Below, one piece after another: positions 1-9,614 of a DNA stretch of 64,000 bases. Source of the DNA: Pseudomonas putida (lineage in GTDB: Bacteria; Pseudomonadota; Gammaproteobacteria; Pseudomonadales; Pseudomonadaceae); NCBI RefSeq assembly GCF_002906855.1, contig NZ_MINI01000028.1:558001-622000 (forward strand), given 5' to 3'. Position 1 is the stretch's first letter; the number at the start of each line of letters is the position of its first letter. A program made the translations under genes and the position numbers. The notes below the pieces were generated by a model, which saw only the letters and a program-made list of their open reading frames with translations, did not search any database and was not told the DNA's origin.

Positions 1-1209
1 GCCCTCAACGCCGACGACGTGGTGGCCTCGATCCAGCACCACCTGGGCGACAAGTCCACCTCCGCCGCCAAGACCGTGCTGGGCGATGTAGCCAAGGTGA
101 GCGCCAGCGCCCCCGACACCGTGGTGTTCGAGCTGCACTCGGGCAACGCCGACTTCGCCTACGTGGTCGCCGACTATCACCTGGTGATCATGCCCGCCAA
201 GGATGGCCTGGCCGACTGGCAGGCCGGCGTCGGCACCGGCGGTTACCGCATCAAGGGCTTCGAGCCGGGCGTGCGCATGGACCTGGAGCGCAGCCCGGAC
301 TACTGGAAGCCGGGCAGGGCGCATTTTGCCAGTGCCGAGCTGATCGCCATCGCCGACGGCGCCGCACGGGTCAACGCCCTGGTCACCGGCAAGGTCGATG
401 TGATCAACAAGGTCGACCTCAAGACCGTGTCCTTGCTCAAGCGCAACCCGAAGCTGGTGATCGAGGAAACCAAGGGCGCCCAGCACTACACCTTCCCGAT
501 GCTCACCGACAGCGAGCAGTTCCGCGACAACAACGTGCGCATGGCCCTCAAGCACGCGATCAACCGCGAGACTCTGCTGGCCTCAGTGCTCTACGGCTAC
601 GGTCAGGTCGGCAACGACCACCCGCTGCAGCCGGCCAACCGCTTCATCAACCCGGCGCTGGAACAGCGCGTCTACGACCCGGACAAGGCCCGTTTCTACC
701 TGCGCCAGGCCGGCATGGACAACCTCAAGGTGCGCCTGCAGGCCTCCGATGCCGCATACAGCGGCGCAGTGGATGCCTCGGTGCTGTTCAAGGAGCAGGC
801 GCGTCAGGCCGGCATCGACATCGAGGTGGTGCGCGAACCGGCCGATGGGTTCTTCACCAATGTCTGGATGAAACAGCCGTTCACCACCTCGTTCTGGTAC
901 TCCAGCCTCACCGCCGACCGCATGTTCAGCATCGGCTATGCCAAGGGCGCGGCGTGGAACGAGACCCACTGGGACAACCCGCGCTTCAACCAGCTGCTCA
1001 ACGCCGCCCGCGGCGAGATGAACGAGCCGCTGCGCCGCGAGATGTACAACGAAATGCAGGCGCTGTGCCGCGATGAAGGCGGGGCAATCGTGCCGCTGTT
1101 CGCCAGTTCCGTCGCCGCCCGCTCCAGTCGCGTGGCCCATGGCCCGCTCACCGCGCCCTATGGCGAGCTGGATGGCCTGCGGGTGATCGAGCGCTGGTGG
1201 CAGGCCTGA
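1..1209 (+). CDS. Peptide/dipeptide ABC transporter substrate-binding protein (SBP_bac_5), 5' end missing
   Basis: Periplasmic binding protein of the family 5 (DppA/OppA/NikA) type, which captures oligopeptides or similar ligands for the permeases encoded next. The reading frame is open from base 1, so the signal peptide and N-terminal lobe lie outside the window; about 402 codons are visible. Family features are the segment GTGGYRIKGFEPGVRMDLER, followed by the typical run of Asp/Tyr/Trp (PDYWKPG) and an alanine- and asparagine-rich helix DNNVRMALKHAINRE. It ends in RWW near the C-terminus as many family members do. It is followed 41 bp later by the first permease, so it is the first visible gene of a one-direction transport operon. 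The exact ligand cannot be read from sequence. Confidence 0.9.
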   Translation, partial: ALNADDVVASIQHHLGDKSTSAAKTVLGDVAKVSASAPDTVVFELHSGNADFAYVVADYHLVIMPAKDGLADWQAGVGTGGYRIKGFEPGVRMDLERSPDYWKPGRAHFASAELIAIADGAARVNALVTGKVDVINKVDLKTVSLLKRNPKLVIEETKGAQHYTFPMLTDSEQFRDNNVRMALKHAINRETLLASVLYGYGQVGNDHPLQPANRFINPALEQRVYDPDKARFYLRQAGMDNLKVRLQASDAAYSGAVDASVLFKEQARQAGIDIEVVREPADGFFTNVWMKQPFTTSFWYSSLTADRMFSIGYAKGAAWNETHWDNPRFNQLLNAARGEMNEPLRREMYNEMQALCRDEGGAIVPLFASSVAARSSRVAHGPLTAPYGELDGLRVIERWWQA

Positions 1210-1250
1210 GCCGCTGACGTTTCGCAAGCATCCAGACGAGGAGTGGTACG

Positions 1251-2210
1251 GTGAACAATCTTGGCAAACTGCTTGTGCAGCGGCTGGCCCTGGGCCTGTT
1301 GTCGCTGTTTGCGGTCTCGGTGGTGATTTTCCTGGCAGTCAGCATGCTGCCAGGCGACATCGCCCAGGCCATGCTTGGCCAGTCGGCCACCCCGGAAACC
1401 GTGGCGGCCCTGCGCGCCCAACTGGGGCTGGACCTGTCGCCCGTGCAGCGTTTCGTGCAGTGGGCGTGGCGCCTGTTGCACGGTGACCTGGGCGTGTCGC
1501 TGGCCAACCAGCGGCCGATCATCGAGCTGGTCGGCGCACGGCTGGGCAACACCTTCAGTCTGGCTCTGCTGGCGGCGCTGTTCTCGGTGCCGACAGCGTT
1601 GCTGCTGGGCATGCTCGCGGCGTTGTACCGCAATAGCTGGTTCGACCGCCTGCTCAATACCGGCGCCTTGAGCGCGGTGTCGTTCCCCGAGTTTTTCGTT
1701 GCGTACCTGCTGATCCTGGTGTTCGCGGTGAAGCTCGAATGGCTGCCGGGCATCTCCAGCCTGCCTGCGGATGCCTCGCTGGGTGAGGTGCTGGAAGTCT
1801 CGGTGCTGCCGGTGGCGACCCTGAGCCTGGTGGTGATCGCGCAGATGATGCGCATGACCCGCGCCTCGCTGATCAACCTGCTGGCCAGCCCTTACATCGA
1901 GATGGCCCGGCTCAAGGGCGTGTCGCCGGCGCGGGTGATCTTCAAGCATGCCTTGCCCAATGCGCTGGCGCCGATCGTCAACGTGGTGGCGCTGAACCTG
2001 GCGTACCTGGTGGTGGGTGTGGTGGTGGTGGAAGTGGTGTTCGTCTACCCGGGGCTCGGCCAGTTGCTGGTGGACTCGGTGGCCAAGCGCGATATCCCGG
2101 TGGTGCAGGCCTGCAGCCTGATCTTCGCCGGCACCTACATCCTGCTCAATACCGGCGCCGACGTGCTGTCGATTGCCAGCAACCCACGCCTGATGCATCC
2201 GAAGGGGTAG
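1251..2210 (+). CDS. ABC transporter permease, DppB/OppB type
   Basis: Inner-membrane permease of 319 residues, the first of the pair that forms the channel of a peptide-type ABC importer. It has an N-terminal transmembrane segment right after the start, the DppB-type 'GDIAQAMLGQ' loop, and the EAA coupling motif in 'EMARLKGVSPARVIFKHALPNALAPI' near residues 215-240, which contacts the ATPase. The start is a GTG preceded by the ribosome-binding site GAGGAG at about 1238-1243. Only 3 bp separate its stop from the next gene, so translation is probably coupled. Length is normal for the family (about 310-340). Confidence 0.93.
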   Translation: MNNLGKLLVQRLALGLLSLFAVSVVIFLAVSMLPGDIAQAMLGQSATPETVAALRAQLGLDLSPVQRFVQWAWRLLHGDLGVSLANQRPIIELVGARLGNTFSLALLAALFSVPTALLLGMLAALYRNSWFDRLLNTGALSAVSFPEFFVAYLLILVFAVKLEWLPGISSLPADASLGEVLEVSVLPVATLSLVVIAQMMRMTRASLINLLASPYIEMARLKGVSPARVIFKHALPNALAPIVNVVALNLAYLVVGVVVVEVVFVYPGLGQLLVDSVAKRDIPVVQACSLIFAGTYILLNTGADVLSIASNPRLMHPKG

Positions 2211-2213
2211 ACC

Positions 2214-3041
2214 ATGAGCCTGTTCACACCTGTGCTGCGCGCGCCCCTGAGCGCCAAATTCGGCCTGCTGGTGATTGTTGCCTACGCCGTGGTGGCGCTG
2301 TTCGCGCCGCTGCTGGCGCCTTACGGCGAAACCCAGGTGGTCGGCGAGGGCTTCGCGCCGTGGAGCCCGCAGTTCCTGCTGGGCACCGACAACCTTGGCC
2401 GCGACACCTTCAGCCGCCTGCTGTTCGGCGCCCGCAATACCCTGGGCATCGCCTTCCTGACCACCAGCCTGGCATTCCTGCTGGGTGGCCTGTGCGGGCT
2501 GGTCGCGGCCATCAAAGGTGGCTGGATCGACCAGGGCCTGTCGCGCCTGGTGGACATCCTGATGGCTATCCCGCAGCTGATCTTCGCTTTGCTGATCCTC
2601 AGCGTGATCGGCACCACGGCCACCTCGCTGGTGCTGGTAATCACCCTGCTCGACGCCACGCGGGTGTTCCGCCTGTCGCGGGCGGTGGCCATGAACGTGG
2701 TGGTGCAGGACTTCGTCGAGGCCGCACGGCTGCGCGGCGAAGGGCTGTGGTGGCTGGTCACCCGCGAAGTGCTGCCCAATGCCGCCGCGCCACTGATTGC
2801 CGAATTCGGTCTGCGTTTCTGCTTCGTTTTCCTGTTCATCAGCGCCTTGTCGTTCCTCGGCCTGGGTATTCAGCCGCCGACCGCCGACTGGGGCAGCATG
2901 GTGCGCGACAACGCGGTGCTGATCACCTTCGGTGACATCAGCCCGCTGCTGCCGGCCCTGGCGGTGGCGTTGATCACGGTGAGCGTGAACTTTGTCGTCG
3001 ACTGGGTGCTGCACCTGTCCAGCGGCTTGAAGGAGTGCTGA
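2214..3041 (+). CDS. ABC transporter permease, DppC/OppC type
   Basis: Second permease, 275 residues, DppC/OppC family. It has the N-terminal transmembrane helix, the 'LLGTDNLGRDTFSRLLFGAR' signature of the DppC family at about residues 60-79, and an EAA loop around 'DFVEAARLRGEGLWWLVTREVLPNA'. It pairs with the upstream permease to form the translocation channel. It lies 3 bp after the first permease and 2 bp before the ATPase start at 3044, so the four transport genes are one operon. Confidence 0.93.
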   Translation: MSLFTPVLRAPLSAKFGLLVIVAYAVVALFAPLLAPYGETQVVGEGFAPWSPQFLLGTDNLGRDTFSRLLFGARNTLGIAFLTTSLAFLLGGLCGLVAAIKGGWIDQGLSRLVDILMAIPQLIFALLILSVIGTTATSLVLVITLLDATRVFRLSRAVAMNVVVQDFVEAARLRGEGLWWLVTREVLPNAAAPLIAEFGLRFCFVFLFISALSFLGLGIQPPTADWGSMVRDNAVLITFGDISPLLPALAVALITVSVNFVVDWVLHLSSGLKEC

Positions 3042-3043
3042 GC

Positions 3044-4678
3044 ATGAACCCTGATACCTTGCTGGAAATCCGTGGCCTGCGCATCGAAGGCCACCATGAC
3101 GACGCCTGGCACCCGCTGATCAAGGGCATCGACCTGACCCTCAAGCGCGGCGAGGTGCTGGGCCTGATCGGTGAGTCCGGCGCCGGCAAGTCGACCCTGG
3201 GCCTGGCCGCGATGGGTTACGTACGCGACGGCTGCCGGATTACTGGTGGCAGCGTGTGCTTCGATGGCATTCAGTTGCTCGAGTGCAGCGCCGAAACCCT
3301 GCGCAGGCTGCGCGGCCTGCGCATCGCCTATGTGGCGCAGAGCGCTGCCGCCTCGTTCAACCCGGCGCACCGGCTGATCGACCAGCACGTCGAAACGGCA
3401 GTGACCAATGGCGGCATCGACCGCGCCAAGGCCGAGGCCGAGGCGGTGGAGCTGTACCGCATCCTGCGCCTGCCCGACCCCGAGCACATTGGCCAGCGTT
3501 ACCCGCACCAGCTGTCCGGTGGCCAGCTGCAGCGGGTGATGACTGCCATGGCCATGGCCTGCCACCCTGACCTGATCATCTTCGACGAACCGACCACGGC
3601 GCTGGACGTCACCACCCAGATCGAGGTGCTGGCGGCGATCCGCGACGCGGTGAAGACCTTCGGCAGCGCCGCGCTGTACATCAGCCATGACCTGGCGGTG
3701 GTGGCGCAGATGGCCGACCGCATCATGGTGCTGCGCCACGGCAGCCTGGTGGAGGAGGCGCAGACCCGCCACATGCTCAGCGCCCCGCAGCAGGAATACA
3801 CCCAGTCGCTGTGGGCGGTGCGCAACTTCCACACCACCGCCAAGGCCTGCCCGCGCGATGAAAAGCCCTTGCTGGAAGTGCGCAACGCCGATGCCCGCTA
3901 TGGCCAGCAGCCGGTGCTGCACGACGTTTCGCTGAAGCTCTATCGCGGCCAGACCCTGGCAGTGATCGGCGAGTCAGGCAGTGGCAAGAGCACCACGGCA
4001 CGCCTGATCAGCGGCCTGCTGCCGCCGACCTCGGGCCAGGTGCTGTATGACGGCGAGGCCCTGCCGGCCGACTACCGCCAGCGCAGCAAAGAGCAGCTGC
4101 GGCGCATCCAGATGATCTACCAGATCCCCGACACCGCGCTCAACCCACGCCAGCGCATCGTCGACATCATCGGCCGGCCGCTGAGCTTCTACCTGGGGCT
4201 CAAGGGCAAGGCGCTACGCGAGCGGGTCGCCGACCTGCTGCGGATGATCGACCTGGAGCCGGCCAAGTACATGGACCGCCTGCCACGCGAACTGTCGGGC
4301 GGGCAGAAGCAGCGGATCTGCATCGCCCGTGCCTTGGCCGCCGAACCCCAGCTGATCATCTGCGACGAAGTGACCTCGGCGCTCGACCAGCTGGTGGCCG
4401 AAGGCGTGCTGAAACTGCTCGACCGTATCCAGCGCGAGCTGGGTGTGGCCTACCTGTTTATCACTCACGACGTGGCCACGGTGCGCGCCATCGCCGACGA
4501 AGTGCTGGTGATGCAGCGTGGGCGGGTGGTCGACCATGGCCGCCGCGAGGCGATCTTCCAGCCGCCGCACCGCGACTACACCGGGTTGCTGTTCTCCTGC
4601 GAACCGGAGATGGACCCCGACTGGCTCGACCGCCTGCTGGCGACGCGTAACTCCAATTCCCCTTTGGCAACTGTTTGA
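3044..4678 (+). CDS. Fused dual ATPase of the peptide-type ABC transporter (DppD-DppF fusion)
   Basis: Cytoplasmic energy-coupling subunit of 544 residues with two complete nucleotide-binding domains in one chain, replacing the separate DppD and DppF. The first half has Walker A GESGAGKST and signature LSGGQLQRV with Walker B LIIFDEP. The second half has Walker A GESGSGKST, signature LSGGQKQRI and Walker B LIICDEV. The ATG at 3044 is preferred over the in-frame GTG at 3035 because AAGGAG at 3029-3034 lies 9 bp upstream of it. It is the last transporter gene; a flavoprotein follows 9 bp later. The fusion is known in some family members. Confidence 0.93.
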   Translation: MNPDTLLEIRGLRIEGHHDDAWHPLIKGIDLTLKRGEVLGLIGESGAGKSTLGLAAMGYVRDGCRITGGSVCFDGIQLLECSAETLRRLRGLRIAYVAQSAAASFNPAHRLIDQHVETAVTNGGIDRAKAEAEAVELYRILRLPDPEHIGQRYPHQLSGGQLQRVMTAMAMACHPDLIIFDEPTTALDVTTQIEVLAAIRDAVKTFGSAALYISHDLAVVAQMADRIMVLRHGSLVEEAQTRHMLSAPQQEYTQSLWAVRNFHTTAKACPRDEKPLLEVRNADARYGQQPVLHDVSLKLYRGQTLAVIGESGSGKSTTARLISGLLPPTSGQVLYDGEALPADYRQRSKEQLRRIQMIYQIPDTALNPRQRIVDIIGRPLSFYLGLKGKALRERVADLLRMIDLEPAKYMDRLPRELSGGQKQRICIARALAAEPQLIICDEVTSALDQLVAEGVLKLLDRIQRELGVAYLFITHDVATVRAIADEVLVMQRGRVVDHGRREAIFQPPHRDYTGLLFSCEPEMDPDWLDRLLATRNSNSPLATV

Positions 4679-4687
4679 GGATTGCCC

Positions 4688-5392
4688 ATGAAAGTCCTGA
4701 TCGTTCACGCTCACCCCGAGCCTCAATCCTTCACCGCCGCACTGCGTGACCAAGCGGCGCAGACCTTCCGTGCCCAGGGCCATGAGGTGCAGGTCAGCGA
4801 CCTGTACGCCATGGGCTGGAACCCGGTGGCCAGCGCCGATGACTTCAGCCATAGGGAAAACCCGCAATACCTGGTGTATGCGCTGGAGCAGCGCCTGGGC
4901 GTGAAAAGCGGTTCCATCGCGCCGGATATCCAGCAGGAACTGGACAAGCTGCTGTGGGCCGACCTGCTGGTGCTGAACTTCCCGATCTTCTGGTTCTCGG
5001 CACCGGCGATGCTCAAGGGCTGGATCGACCGGGTGCTGGTGTCCGGAGTGTGCTATGGCGGCAAGCGCTTCTACGACCAGGGCGGCCTGGCCGGCAAGCG
5101 CGCGCTGGTGACCGTGACCCTGGGCGGGCGCGAGCACATGTTCGGCGAGGGGGCGATCCATGGGCCGCTGGAGGACATGCTGCGGCCGATCCTGCGCGGC
5201 ACCCTGGCCTATGTCGGCTTCGAGGTGCTGGAGCCGTTCGTGGCCTGGCATGTGCCGTACATCAGCGACGAGGCGCGCCAGGCGTTCCTGCACAGTTATG
5301 AGCAACGCCTGCAGCACCTGTCGGATGACCTGCCGCTGAATTTCCCACGGCTGGATCAGTTCGATGAGGCGCTGTATCCGTTGCCACGCTGA
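4688..5392 (+). CDS. NAD(P)H-dependent quinone/FMN oxidoreductase, flavodoxin-like fold
   Basis: Flavodoxin-fold oxidoreductase of 234 residues in the NQO1/MdaB/KefF group, which reduces quinones or similar acceptors with NAD(P)H. It opens with the beta strand and nucleotide-binding turn KVLIVHAHPEPQSF. The segment LLVLNFPIFWFSAPAMLKGWIDRVL (about 97-121) is the classic NQO-family stretch. Start ATG 4688 has a purine-rich GAGGA (4677-4681) upstream; an in-frame TTG 6 bp earlier is less likely. It is 9 bp from the ABC ATPase and so probably co-transcribed, which suggests the imported compound is processed reductively, but this is inference. Confidence 0.9.
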   Translation: MKVLIVHAHPEPQSFTAALRDQAAQTFRAQGHEVQVSDLYAMGWNPVASADDFSHRENPQYLVYALEQRLGVKSGSIAPDIQQELDKLLWADLLVLNFPIFWFSAPAMLKGWIDRVLVSGVCYGGKRFYDQGGLAGKRALVTVTLGGREHMFGEGAIHGPLEDMLRPILRGTLAYVGFEVLEPFVAWHVPYISDEARQAFLHSYEQRLQHLSDDLPLNFPRLDQFDEALYPLPR

Positions 5393-5400
5393 CCACGTAT

Positions 5401-5422
5401 GCCGCTCCTACAATGGAGCGGC
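5401..5422. terminator. Stem-loop between convergent genes
   Basis: Perfect 8-bp stem GCCGCTCC / GGAGCGGC with a 6-base loop, lying in the 41-bp gap between the convergent quinone reductase and FAD oxidoreductase genes. It has no strong T-tract. It probably serves as a two-way transcription stop. Confidence 0.5.
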
Positions 5423-5433
5423 CGACGCCAGGT

Positions 5434-6825
5434 TCATCCCTTGTCCGCCTTGCCGGCTGCGGCGGCGAACTTGGCCAGGCGAACATCCAGCCGGCGAGGG
5501 CGCCGGCCAAGGTCCTCGGCACGCTCCTTGCGGCGAATGGCATTGCGTACCATCAATGAACCCAGGTAGCGGATGGGTTCCGGTGGGAAATGCCCGAGCG
5601 GGCCGTTGAGCAACGGCGAGCGGGTCCAGGGGTTATCCAGCCCCAGCACCAGCGACGACAGGATCTGACCGCCCATGTGGCAAGGGCCCACACCGCTGCC
5701 GGAATAACCGAAGCCATAGAAGATATTGCCCTTGGCGCCCATGCGCCCGAAGAACGGCAAACCGGTGACCGAGCGATCCGAAGGGCCGTTCCAGGTCGCT
5801 GCGATATCGACGCCGGTGAACGCCGGGAAGAACTTTTCCAGGGAGTCGCGCAGCAGGTTTGCATAGGGTGATGGCTGGTCGAACACCGGCAGCATGCGCC
5901 CGCCGAAGGCAAAGGTATTACCGCCTTTGCCCAGCATGATTCGCCCGTCGGGGGTGTTGTGGTAGTAGTGAACGAAGATGCGCGAGTCGAGCACGGTCAC
6001 GCCGCTGGTCAGGCCGATGCGCTCCAGCAGGTCTGGCCGAGGTTCGGTAATGATCATGTCGCTCGAGACAATGGCCACTGAACGCGAGAATTGTGGAAAA
6101 GTCCGGGCCATCCAGGCATTGATCGCCAGCACCATCTTGGCGCAGGTGACTTTGCCGTGGGGTGTGACGACCCTGGCGGGCTGCCCTTCGTCCAGGCCGA
6201 CCATGGGCGAGCCTTCATGGATGCGCACGCCCAGCCCCAGTGCCACGCGGCGCAGGCCACGTACCAGCTTGGCCGGTTGTGCGCTGGCCGCTGCGGGCGA
6301 ATACCAGCCTTCCAGGTGCTGGGCCGAGCCCGCCATCCGTTGCACATCAGCGAGCGGGCGTTTGCAGAAAGTGTTGATGCCATGGCGCTCCAGCGCCGCA
6401 ACCACCGCGTCCGTAGAGCCGACCTGAGCCTGGCTGGTCGAGGTGTACAGCGTGCCATCGAGTCGGTAGTCGGCATCCACACCGTACTTTCTGCAGAAGT
6501 CGCCGATCGCGTAGATGCTCTGCTCCGATGCCTTGACCAGGCGCACGGCCTCTTCGAGCCCGAACAAACGCTCCAGAGTAAAGAACTTCGCCGACCAGGA
6601 CAGCGCACACCCACCGTTGCGCCCGCTGGCACCCGCGCCGCAGATGTCCGCCTCGACGATGACCACATCAAGCTCGGGGTTCTGTTCCTTGAGCATGATG
6701 GCGGTCCACAGCCCGGTGTAGCCGCCGCCGACGATGCAGACATCGGCGTGGGTGTCCTGCCGCAGGGGCGGGCAGGGCTCGTCGGGCTGATTCTTCAGGG
6801 CTTGTTCCAGCCAGAAAGGGCGCAT
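5434..6825 (-). CDS. FAD-dependent amine/amino-acid oxidoreductase (DAO family, PuuB-like)
   Basis: Protein of 463 residues of the DAO superfamily that includes gamma-glutamylputrescine oxidoreductase. The dinucleotide-binding motif DVCIVGGGYTGLWTA lies near the N-terminus and is followed by VIVEADICGAGASGRNGG, the FAD pyrophosphate and substrate-face signature. C-terminal FAD contact is 'GFGYSGSGVGPCHMGG'. The frame is open to an ATG at 6906, but ATG 6825 is chosen because GGAGAA lies just upstream and the DAO N-terminus starts there. It is divergent from a PotF-like binding protein and an aminotransferase, so oxidation of a polyamine or derivative is the best guess. The 230-bp gap to the next gene (6826-7055) is AT-rich around 6905-6945 and probably holds both promoters. 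Confidence 0.88.
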   Translation of the reverse strand: MRPFWLEQALKNQPDEPCPPLRQDTHADVCIVGGGYTGLWTAIMLKEQNPELDVVIVEADICGAGASGRNGGCALSWSAKFFTLERLFGLEEAVRLVKASEQSIYAIGDFCRKYGVDADYRLDGTLYTSTSQAQVGSTDAVVAALERHGINTFCKRPLADVQRMAGSAQHLEGWYSPAAASAQPAKLVRGLRRVALGLGVRIHEGSPMVGLDEGQPARVVTPHGKVTCAKMVLAINAWMARTFPQFSRSVAIVSSDMIITEPRPDLLERIGLTSGVTVLDSRIFVHYYHNTPDGRIMLGKGGNTFAFGGRMLPVFDQPSPYANLLRDSLEKFFPAFTGVDIAATWNGPSDRSVTGLPFFGRMGAKGNIFYGFGYSGSGVGPCHMGGQILSSLVLGLDNPWTRSPLLNGPLGHFPPEPIRYLGSLMVRNAIRRKERAEDLGRRPRRLDVRLAKFAAAAGKADKG

Positions 6826-7055
6826 CGTGCTTCTCCAGAAAGGGACCGAAAAGGGCGCCGACCAAGGTGCGCCCTGTGTCCCGCATCCTTGCAGGGCATT
6901 GTTCATAAATAAAATCGATTTAACGTATGTATATATAAGCTCAGGCTATGTATGAGCGACCCCACCCATTCGGGTTATGGCCCCGTGGGCAAATCCCCCG
7001 GATAGTGGCTCCATCCGCTCACCCGAGCCGATCCTGATCACACGATGGAGTTGCT

Positions 7056-8159
7056 ATGCGCAAGGCATTGAAGGTGATTTCCAGTCTGCTGATGTGTTGT
7101 ACCGCCACGGCCACCCTGGCCACCGAGGCAGACACCAGCAACACGCTCAGGTTGTACAACTGGACCGACTACATCGGCGAAAACACCCTCGCCGATTTCG
7201 AGAAGCAGACCGGCATCAAGGTGATCTACGACACCTTCGACGGCTACGAAACGGTCCAGACCAAACTGCTCACCGGCCGCTCCGGCTACGACCTGGTGAT
7301 GCTCAACGGCTCGCTGGTGCCACCGCTGATCAAGGCCGGGGTGTTCCAGCCGCTGGACAAGTCCAAGCTGCCCAGCTGGGCCAACCTCGACCCGCAAGTG
7401 GTGCAGAGCCTGCAGGCCTTCGACCCCGGCATGCGCTACTCGGCGCCCTACACCTGGGGCAGCTCCGGCATCACCTACAACGTCGACAAGATCAAGCAGC
7501 GCATGCCCGACGCGCCGATCGGCTCGCTGGCCATGCTGTTCGACCCGAAGATCGTCTCGCGCTTCGCCGACTGCGGTGTGACCGTGATGGACGCGCCCAG
7601 CGAAGTCATCCCGCTGGCCCTCAAGTACCTCGGCAAAGACCCGCAGAGCGCCAAGCCGGCGGACCTCAAGGCTGCCCAGGACGTGCTCATGGGCATCCGC
7701 CCCTACATCAAGAAATTCGACTCGGTGAACTACCTCACCAGCCTGCCCAACGGCGACGTGTGCATGGCCCTGACCTGGTCCGGTGACTACGCCACCGCCC
7801 AGGCCCGCGCGGTGGAGGCGAAGAAGGACATCAACCTGGCGTTCTTCATTCCCAAGGAAGGCTCGCTGATCTGGTTCGACAGCCTCTACCTGCCCAACGA
7901 TGCCCCCCACGTGGCCAACGCCCACCGCTTCATCGAATACCTGCTGCAACCCAAGACCATGGCCGACGTGACCAACTACATCCACTACGCCAACAGCAAC
8001 GCCGCCGCCACACCGCTGGTGCAGGCCGATATCCGCAACGACCCGGCGATCTACCCCGACGAGCCAACCCGCGAGCGGCTGTTCACCCAGAAGTCCCAGG
8101 ACCCCCAGGCCATGCGCGCTATCACCCGGGTCTGGAGCACGGTCAAGACCGGCATCTGA
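7056..8159 (+). CDS. Polyamine ABC transporter substrate-binding protein (PotF/SpuD-like)
   Basis: Periplasmic binding protein, 367 residues, with an N-terminal signal peptide (about residues 1-23, ending ATLAT). The mature start 'NTLRLYNWTDYIGENTL' is the hallmark of the PotD/PotF family, and 'FEKQTGIKVIYDTFDGYE' continues it. No permease or ATPase genes are adjacent, so the protein must use a transporter encoded elsewhere or act with one of the paralogous Pot systems. It precedes a class III aminotransferase by 36 bp and is probably co-transcribed with it. Confidence 0.92.
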   Translation: MRKALKVISSLLMCCTATATLATEADTSNTLRLYNWTDYIGENTLADFEKQTGIKVIYDTFDGYETVQTKLLTGRSGYDLVMLNGSLVPPLIKAGVFQPLDKSKLPSWANLDPQVVQSLQAFDPGMRYSAPYTWGSSGITYNVDKIKQRMPDAPIGSLAMLFDPKIVSRFADCGVTVMDAPSEVIPLALKYLGKDPQSAKPADLKAAQDVLMGIRPYIKKFDSVNYLTSLPNGDVCMALTWSGDYATAQARAVEAKKDINLAFFIPKEGSLIWFDSLYLPNDAPHVANAHRFIEYLLQPKTMADVTNYIHYANSNAAATPLVQADIRNDPAIYPDEPTRERLFTQKSQDPQAMRAITRVWSTVKTGI

Positions 8160-8195
8160 CACCTTTTACCGTACCGATCCGACAAGGAATTGCTT

Positions 8196-9614
8196 ATGGC
8201 TACCCCGACTCGCCCCTTGGCCGCCACCTCGCACAACGACCAGCTGGTGAAAGCCGACAAAGCCCACTACATGCACGGCTACCACATGTTCGACGAGCAC
8301 GCCGAGCAAGGCGCGCTGAACATCCAGGCCGGTGACGGCGCCTACATCCACGACACCCAGGGCAACCGCTTCCTCGACGCCGTCGGCGGCATGTGGTGCA
8401 CCAACATTGGCCTGGGCCGCGAGGAAATGGCCCTGGCCATCGCCGACCAGGTGCGCCAGCTGGCCTATTCCAACCCGTTCTCGGACATGGCCAACCCGAA
8501 AGCCATCGAGCTGTGCCAGAAGCTCGCCAGCCTGGCGCCGGGCGACCTCGACCACGTGTTCCTCACCACCGGCGGCTCCACGGCCGTGGACACCGCCTAC
8601 CGGCTGATCCAGTACTACCAGAACTGCCGCGGCAAGCCGAACAAGAAGCACGTGATCGCCCGCTACAACGCCTACCACGGCTCGACCTGCCTGACCATGT
8701 CGATCGGCAACAAGGCCGCCGACCGGGTGCCGGAGTTCGACTACGCCCACGAACTGATCCACCACGTCTCCAACCCTAACTTCTACCGGGCGGGCGACGA
8801 CATGGACGAGGCCGAGTTCCTCGACTTCCTGGTGGCCGAGTTCGAGGACAAGATCCTCTCCCTGGGCGCGGACAACGTCGCGGCCTTCTTCGCCGAGCCG
8901 ATCATGGGCTCGGGCGGGGTGATCATCCCGCCCAAGGGCTATTTCCAGCGCATGTGGCAGGTGTGCCAGACCTACGACATCCTCTTCGTCGCCGACGAAG
9001 TGGTCACCTCGTTCGGCCGCTTGGGCACCTTCTTCGCCTCCGAAGCGCTGTTCGGCGTCACCCCGGACATCATTACCACCGCCAAGGGCCTGACCTCGGC
9101 CTACCTGCCACTGGGCGCGTGCATCTTCTCCGAACGCATCTGGAAGGTGATCGCCGAGCCGGGCAAGGGCCGCTGCTTCACCCACGGCTTCACCTACAGC
9201 GGGCACCCGGTGTGCTGCGTGGCGGCGCTGAAGAACATCGAGATCATCGAGCGGGAAAACCTGCTGGCCCACGTCAACGATGTCGGCAGTTACCTGGAAC
9301 AGCGTCTGCAGACCTTGGCTGCACTGCCTCTGGTGGGCCAGGTGCGCTGCATGAAGCTGATGGCCTGTGTCGAATTCGTCGCCAACAAGCAGACCAAGGC
9401 GCTGTTCCCGGACGCGGTGAACATTGGCGAGCGCATTCATGTGCGGGCCCAGGCCAAGGGGCTGCTGGTGCGCCCGATCATGCACCTGAACGTGATGTCG
9501 CCACCGCTGATCATCACCCACGCCCAGGTCGACGAGATCGTCGACACCCTGCGCAGCTGCATTCTCGAGGCGGCGCAGGAGCTGACCGAGCAGGGCCTGT
9601 ACCACGGCCAATGA
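8196..9614 (+). CDS. Class III (omega) aminotransferase, PLP-dependent, polyamine-type
   Basis: Protein of 472 residues of the class III aminotransferase family, which transfers the terminal amino group of diamines or omega-amino acids to pyruvate or 2-oxoglutarate. The Schiff-base lysine lies in 'DIITTAKGLTSAYLPLGA' and the PLP-phosphate site in 'LTTGGSTAVDTAYRL'. ATG 8196 is chosen over a TTG at 8190 because AAGGA at 8184-8188 is correctly spaced. With the PotF-like protein upstream and the amine oxidase opposite, it fits putrescine- or spermidine-like catabolism (SpuC-type). The exact substrate is inferred. Confidence 0.92.
   Translation: MATPTRPLAATSHNDQLVKADKAHYMHGYHMFDEHAEQGALNIQAGDGAYIHDTQGNRFLDAVGGMWCTNIGLGREEMALAIADQVRQLAYSNPFSDMANPKAIELCQKLASLAPGDLDHVFLTTGGSTAVDTAYRLIQYYQNCRGKPNKKHVIARYNAYHGSTCLTMSIGNKAADRVPEFDYAHELIHHVSNPNFYRAGDDMDEAEFLDFLVAEFEDKILSLGADNVAAFFAEPIMGSGGVIIPPKGYFQRMWQVCQTYDILFVADEVVTSFGRLGTFFASEALFGVTPDIITTAKGLTSAYLPLGACIFSERIWKVIAEPGKGRCFTHGFTYSGHPVCCVAALKNIEIIERENLLAHVNDVGSYLEQRLQTLAALPLVGQVRCMKLMACVEFVANKQTKALFPDAVNIGERIHVRAQAKGLLVRPIMHLNVMSPPLIITHAQVDEIVDTLRSCILEAAQELTEQGLYHGQ

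Noticed and set aside
1158..3014. Long open frame on the minus strand, 618 codons, opposite the permease genes
   Set aside because: His/Gln/Arg-rich composition typical of antisense to a high-GC gene; no known domain and the permeases on the other strand are unmistakable.
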